This document shows, piece by piece, positions 13,312-15,720 of a DNA stretch of 15,720 nt; the stretch's first letter is position 1, and each line of letters begins with the position of its first letter. This DNA comes from Comamonas sp. (lineage in GTDB: Bacteria; Pseudomonadota; Gammaproteobacteria; Burkholderiales; Burkholderiaceae_C). The stretch spans positions 1 to 15,720 of the forward strand of contig JAFAIY010000261.1 of assembly GCA_019236485.1 (NCBI GenBank), read 5' to 3'. Both the position numbers and the translations under genes were made by a program. The notes beneath the pieces were generated by a model. That model made no database searches and was not told where the DNA came from. It saw only the letters and a program-made list of their open reading frames with translations.

Positions 13312-13881
13312 TTAGCCGGTTCTGTGCCTGATCGCAAGCCAGCAGGCATGGGCCTCATCCCACTGCTGTTCATCGAATATCGCGATGCCGGCCTGGCTCA
13401 GCAAGGCCGCGGTCACGCCCTGGCCCGCAATGCGCCGGCCACCAAAGCTGCCGTCATAGATGTCGAGGCTGCCGCAGGACGGGCTCGACTGCTTGAGCAC
13501 GGCCAGCCGAATCCCGTGTTCGCGCGCCAGGGCCAGGGCCTGCTTGGCGCCGCTGCGGAACGCTGCGGAGACATCCGCACCATCGGTGCCGAGCACCCGA
13601 GCCTGTCCCTGCAGCACGGCCATGCCTGCCGAGCCATGGGCCGGGGGCGAGACCACGATCTCGGCGGCGGGGCGCGGCGTAGGCAGGCCGCCAGCCGCTT
13701 CGGGGCAGCTGGAGATGACCAGCCCCTGTGCCAGCCAGTCTTGCAGCACCGGATGCTGCACGGCCTTGTGCCCGCCGTCGTAGCGCACGGGCTGGCCCAA
13801 CAGGCAGGCGCTGACCAGAATTCTAGGCAAGCCGTTGTCGGTCGGCACAGAGCCTGGTTGCGCGGAGTTTGTCATCGTCAT
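13312..13881 (-). CDS. DUF523 family protein
   Basis: A 189-residue protein with the full set of DUF523 motifs: SACLLGQPVRYDG (24-36), CPEAAGGLPTPRPAAE (59-74) and SPSCG (133-137). The three conserved cysteines (C26, C59, C136) suggest metal or Fe-S binding, but the biochemical role of the family is not settled. The start at 13881 (MTMTNSAQ) was chosen because homology begins near residue 20; a second ATG at 13875 is equally possible, while upstream in-frame sequence to 14034 overlaps the methyltransferase gene. It is 43 bp downstream of that gene and probably co-transcribed. Confidence 0.88.
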   Translation of the reverse strand: MTMTNSAQPGSVPTDNGLPRILVSACLLGQPVRYDGGHKAVQHPVLQDWLAQGLVISSCPEAAGGLPTPRPAAEIVVSPPAHGSAGMAVLQGQARVLGTDGADVSAAFRSGAKQALALAREHGIRLAVLKQSSPSCGSLDIYDGSFGGRRIAGQGVTAALLSQAGIAIFDEQQWDEAHACWLAIRHRTG

Positions 13882-13924
13882 AGGTTTGGCAGTAGGGGCA
13901 GATGTGGTTGCAGGCTGCTCGAAC

Positions 13925-14386
13925 TCAGATCCAGCGTCTGGTGCGTTGCAGATAGCTTTGGTATGGCGCCCCGAACTTGGCCAGCAGAATGCGTTCTTCG
14001 GGCTTGATCTGGAACGCGGTGATATAGAGCACAAAAACCGGCAGGCCCAGCAAGGCCAGCCAGTTGCCCAGCCATAGCGCCCAGGCCGCGAGCAAAAGCG
14101 CCATGCCCAGATACATGGGGTTGCGCGTAAAGCGGTAGATGCCGGTTTGCACCACGGCCGAAGATTTTTGCGGAGTCAGCGGGTTGACGGTGGTGCGGTG
14201 CCGGTGAAACGCCCAGACTCCGGCCAGGTCCGCGCTCAGGCCCAGCAAGACGGGCAGGACGATGCACGGGGTGGGGACGGCCGCCGCGAAGGCCATGGCC
14301 GGCGCGGCACGGCCGATGGCATACATGGCGGCCGCGCAGAGCAGGGCGACGACGGGCGGCGGTATCTTGAGTTCCAGCGATTTCAT
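13925..14386 (-). CDS. Isoprenylcysteine carboxyl methyltransferase-family membrane protein
   Basis: A 153-residue integral membrane protein with about four hydrophobic segments. The C-terminal half has the bacterial ICMT/PEMT-like signature GIYRFTRNPMYLG (82-94) and PEERILLAKFGAPYQSYLQRTRRW (129-152), where the Arg-Asn-Pro and Glu-Glu residues frame the S-adenosylmethionine site. The methyl acceptor in bacteria is usually unknown. The start at 14386 (MKSLELKIPPPV) was chosen over in-frame 14470, which would overlap the upstream gene and add a non-conserved Ala-rich stretch. It lies between the SMI1/KNR4-like gene (58 bp) and the DUF523 gene (43 bp). Confidence 0.85.
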   Translation of the reverse strand: MKSLELKIPPPVVALLCAAAMYAIGRAAPAMAFAAAVPTPCIVLPVLLGLSADLAGVWAFHRHRTTVNPLTPQKSSAVVQTGIYRFTRNPMYLGMALLLAAWALWLGNWLALLGLPVFVLYITAFQIKPEERILLAKFGAPYQSYLQRTRRWI

Positions 14387-14444
14387 GGCGGCATCGGCTT
14401 TTGCAGCACCGCCCGCGCCGCGGGCAGTGATGAGGTCGGCGAGA

Positions 14445-15044
14445 CTATTCGTAATACTCCCAGGCCGCAAGCATAAGTCCGGCCTGCTGCTCGCTGCCCA
14501 GAAATCGGCCCAGTTCGGCCATGATTCTGGCGCGGCCCCGGGGTGTCAGACCGTCGTCGGGATCGAGCTCCTGCTCGCTCAAGGCTTCATGGGTGTTGGC
14601 GACCGTTGCCAGGGCGCCTATGGCGGTGAGCAGATCCGGGGCGAACGGGCGAGGCTCCCAGCGCCCCGCGCCGTGGAAGGCAAACAGCACCTGTCCGCCG
14701 AGGGTGTCCAGAATGAAGGGGTCGCCGCCTTGTTCGGCGATCACCAGCCAGTGCTCGGGCCAGCCCGGCAGAGGCTCCGCGGGGCTGGAGCGCCAGGCGT
14801 AACCCGCTTGCAGATCGAACAGCTTGTGCAACGGCGGAATGCAGACCGGGTTGCCGCCCACGGCAAGAGTGCTGCCCACAGGGCCTACGCTCGCATGGAA
14901 CACCTGGCCCCATGGTCCTATCTGCGCGTACAGGCGGGTCACTTCCTCGGGCAGAGGTTTGCTTCCGCGCCAGTCTGAGGCCGCTTGGGGACGAAGCTCG
15001 CCCCAGGGGGCCAGAAGCTGCTTGAGTTGCTGAAGCTTGGGCAT
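14445..15044 (-). CDS. SMI1/KNR4 (SUKH)-like protein
   Basis: A 199-residue soluble protein resembling the SMI1/KNR4 fold. LPEEVTRLYAQIGPWGQ (about 31-47) fits the 'LP..l..ly...nG' opening, and a Trp-rich middle (GWPEHWLVIAEQGGDPFILDT, about 92-112) fits the conserved 'wl.ig..ggGd.l.ld' core. The family includes immunity proteins of polymorphic toxin systems and general scaffold proteins; no toxin gene is adjacent. The start at 15044 (MPKLQQLKQLL) is 8 bp after the GNAT stop, indicating coupled translation. The frame is open much further upstream, but that part is antisense-like and overlaps the GNAT gene. Confidence 0.68.
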   Translation of the reverse strand: MPKLQQLKQLLAPWGELRPQAASDWRGSKPLPEEVTRLYAQIGPWGQVFHASVGPVGSTLAVGGNPVCIPPLHKLFDLQAGYAWRSSPAEPLPGWPEHWLVIAEQGGDPFILDTLGGQVLFAFHGAGRWEPRPFAPDLLTAIGALATVANTHEALSEQELDPDDGLTPRGRARIMAELGRFLGSEQQAGLMLAAWEYYE

Positions 15045-15052
15045 GGCGGCAG

Positions 15053-15517
15053 TCAAAGGGTTTTGCGCATATGGGCATTGGCCAGCGCGACGCCGTGCAG
15101 CACCGGAAGCTGCTGGCGCACGAGCACAAAGCCGAAGTGCTGAAAAAAAGGCTGGGCGTTGAGGCTGACGTCGGCGCTGAGCCGGTCCAGCCCGCGCTGT
15201 GCGGCAAGCTGGTGCAGATGCTGCATGAGCAGCCTGCCCACGCCGTGGCGCGCGTGCTGAGCGGCGACAAAGAAATGGTCGATATAGCCATCGGCCTGCA
15301 GATCCGCATAGCCGAGCACGCAACCGCTCTCGTCCACGGCGACGAAAGGCTGCAGGGCCTGGAGGCGGGAGCTCCAGGCCGGCCAGTCCGGGGCGGACGG
15401 CGCCCAGGCCTGCAGCTGTGCGGGGCTGTAATAGGCCGCCGCCAGCCGGTGGACGGCGCTGTGAAACACCTGCCACAGGGCCTGCTCGTCGCCGGGCTGA
15501 TAGCTGCGTATATGCAT
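15053..15517 (-). CDS. GNAT-family N-acetyltransferase
   Basis: A 154-residue single-domain acetyltransferase. HIRSYQPGDEQAL (2-14) is the usual first strand and helix. FVAAQHARHGVGRLLMQHL (83-101) is motif A, with the Q/R-x-x-G-x-G/A-type pyrophosphate loop that binds acetyl-CoA. SLNAQPFFQHFGFV (118-131) is motif B, as in YafP/ElaA-like members with the 'A..FY...GF' pattern. The substrate is unknown. The start at 15517 gives the canonical N-terminus; an upstream in-frame ATG at 15562 would add 15 non-conserved residues. It is the first of the minus-strand run and overlaps nothing. Confidence 0.87.
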   Translation of the reverse strand: MHIRSYQPGDEQALWQVFHSAVHRLAAAYYSPAQLQAWAPSAPDWPAWSSRLQALQPFVAVDESGCVLGYADLQADGYIDHFFVAAQHARHGVGRLLMQHLHQLAAQRGLDRLSADVSLNAQPFFQHFGFVLVRQQLPVLHGVALANAHMRKTL

Positions 15518-15720
15518 GGATTGGCAGAGGGTTGGAGCTTGGCAAGAATGCATGGAACCCATGGTCGGCCGCGGACTGGGCGGGAGGTTCGGGCGGTGAA
15601 GGAGGCCGTATCCAGATTTGCCGGCCAGCCGCGGATGTGACGAACTTCTGGACAGAAAATACAGCTTATCGGTAGTCTAAAGTCTGTCGAATGCTCAGGT
15701 TTTTATAGCGAAAAAAATGG
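15518..15720. other. Right-end non-coding stretch
   Basis: No gene is callable in these 203 bp upstream of the GNAT start. The last 70 bases turn AT-rich and end with an A-run and ATGG, so a plus-strand gene could begin at 15717, with its promoter here. The window stops too early to tell. Confidence 0.4.

Noticed and set aside
1..15720. CRISPR arrays, insertion sequences, phage genes or long direct repeats
   Set aside because: None seen: no regularly spaced repeats, no transposase or integrase motifs, and no terminal inverted repeats flanking a coding unit.

Overview
The window looks like a Comamonas testosteroni-type betaproteobacterium (Comamonadaceae). Two things suggest this. The DNA is GC-rich with strong G/C third-position bias. 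The gene set and order on the left match, from memory, the steroid-degradation (tes) cluster described for C. testosteroni TA441: ORF18-ORF17-tesI-tesH-tesA2 on one strand and tesA1-tesD onward on the other. No database search was possible, so this assignment rests on motifs, family resemblance and gene order.

Region 1 (1-9053) is part of the steroid-nucleus catabolic locus, built around a divergent control region at about 1213-1490. Leftward are tesA1 (flavin reductase with a MarR-like C-terminal domain) and the first 52 codons of tesD (meta-cleavage product hydrolase), which runs off the left edge. Rightward are tesA2 (flavin-dependent hydroxylase of the 9,10-seco phenol), tesH (3-ketosteroid delta1-dehydrogenase), tesI (3-ketosteroid delta4(5alpha)-dehydrogenase), a KshB-like ferredoxin reductase (ORF17) and a FadD3/ScdA-like acyl-CoA ligase (ORF18). 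Known family biochemistry gives this order of action: TesH and TesI desaturate ring A; KshB feeds electrons to a 9alpha-hydroxylase whose oxygenase is not in the window; ring B opens and ring A becomes a phenol; TesA1A2 convert the phenol to a catechol; an extradiol dioxygenase (TesB, not in the window) cleaves it; TesD hydrolyses the product; and ScdA activates the remaining C/D-ring propionate as a CoA thioester. All three longer gaps inside the two transcription units (76-100 bp) contain GC-rich hairpins, while the 3- and 15-bp gaps have none.

Region 2 (9054-9635) is a small RNA-gene island: tRNA-Gly(GCC) with a TATAAT box upstream, a rho-independent terminator, tRNA-Leu(UAA) and a second terminator.

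Region 3 (9636-11698, plus strand) has a LysE/RhtB-type exporter, a leader-like gap with three stem-loops, an unrecognised acidic protein with a Gly/Arg/His tail, and a YgjP-like zinc metallopeptidase.

Region 4 (11704-15517, minus strand) holds six housekeeping or accessory genes in one direction: a GNAT acetyltransferase, a SMI1/KNR4-like protein, an ICMT-type membrane methyltransferase, a DUF523 protein, a membrane protein ending in a zinc ribbon, and glutamate racemase murI. The last 200 bp hold no callable gene.

I found no CRISPR array, insertion sequence or phage gene. I do not see a convincing wholly undescribed system. The points most worth a second look are the MarR-like domain on the flavin reductase, the dense inverted repeats in the divergent tes control region, and the intercistronic hairpins.
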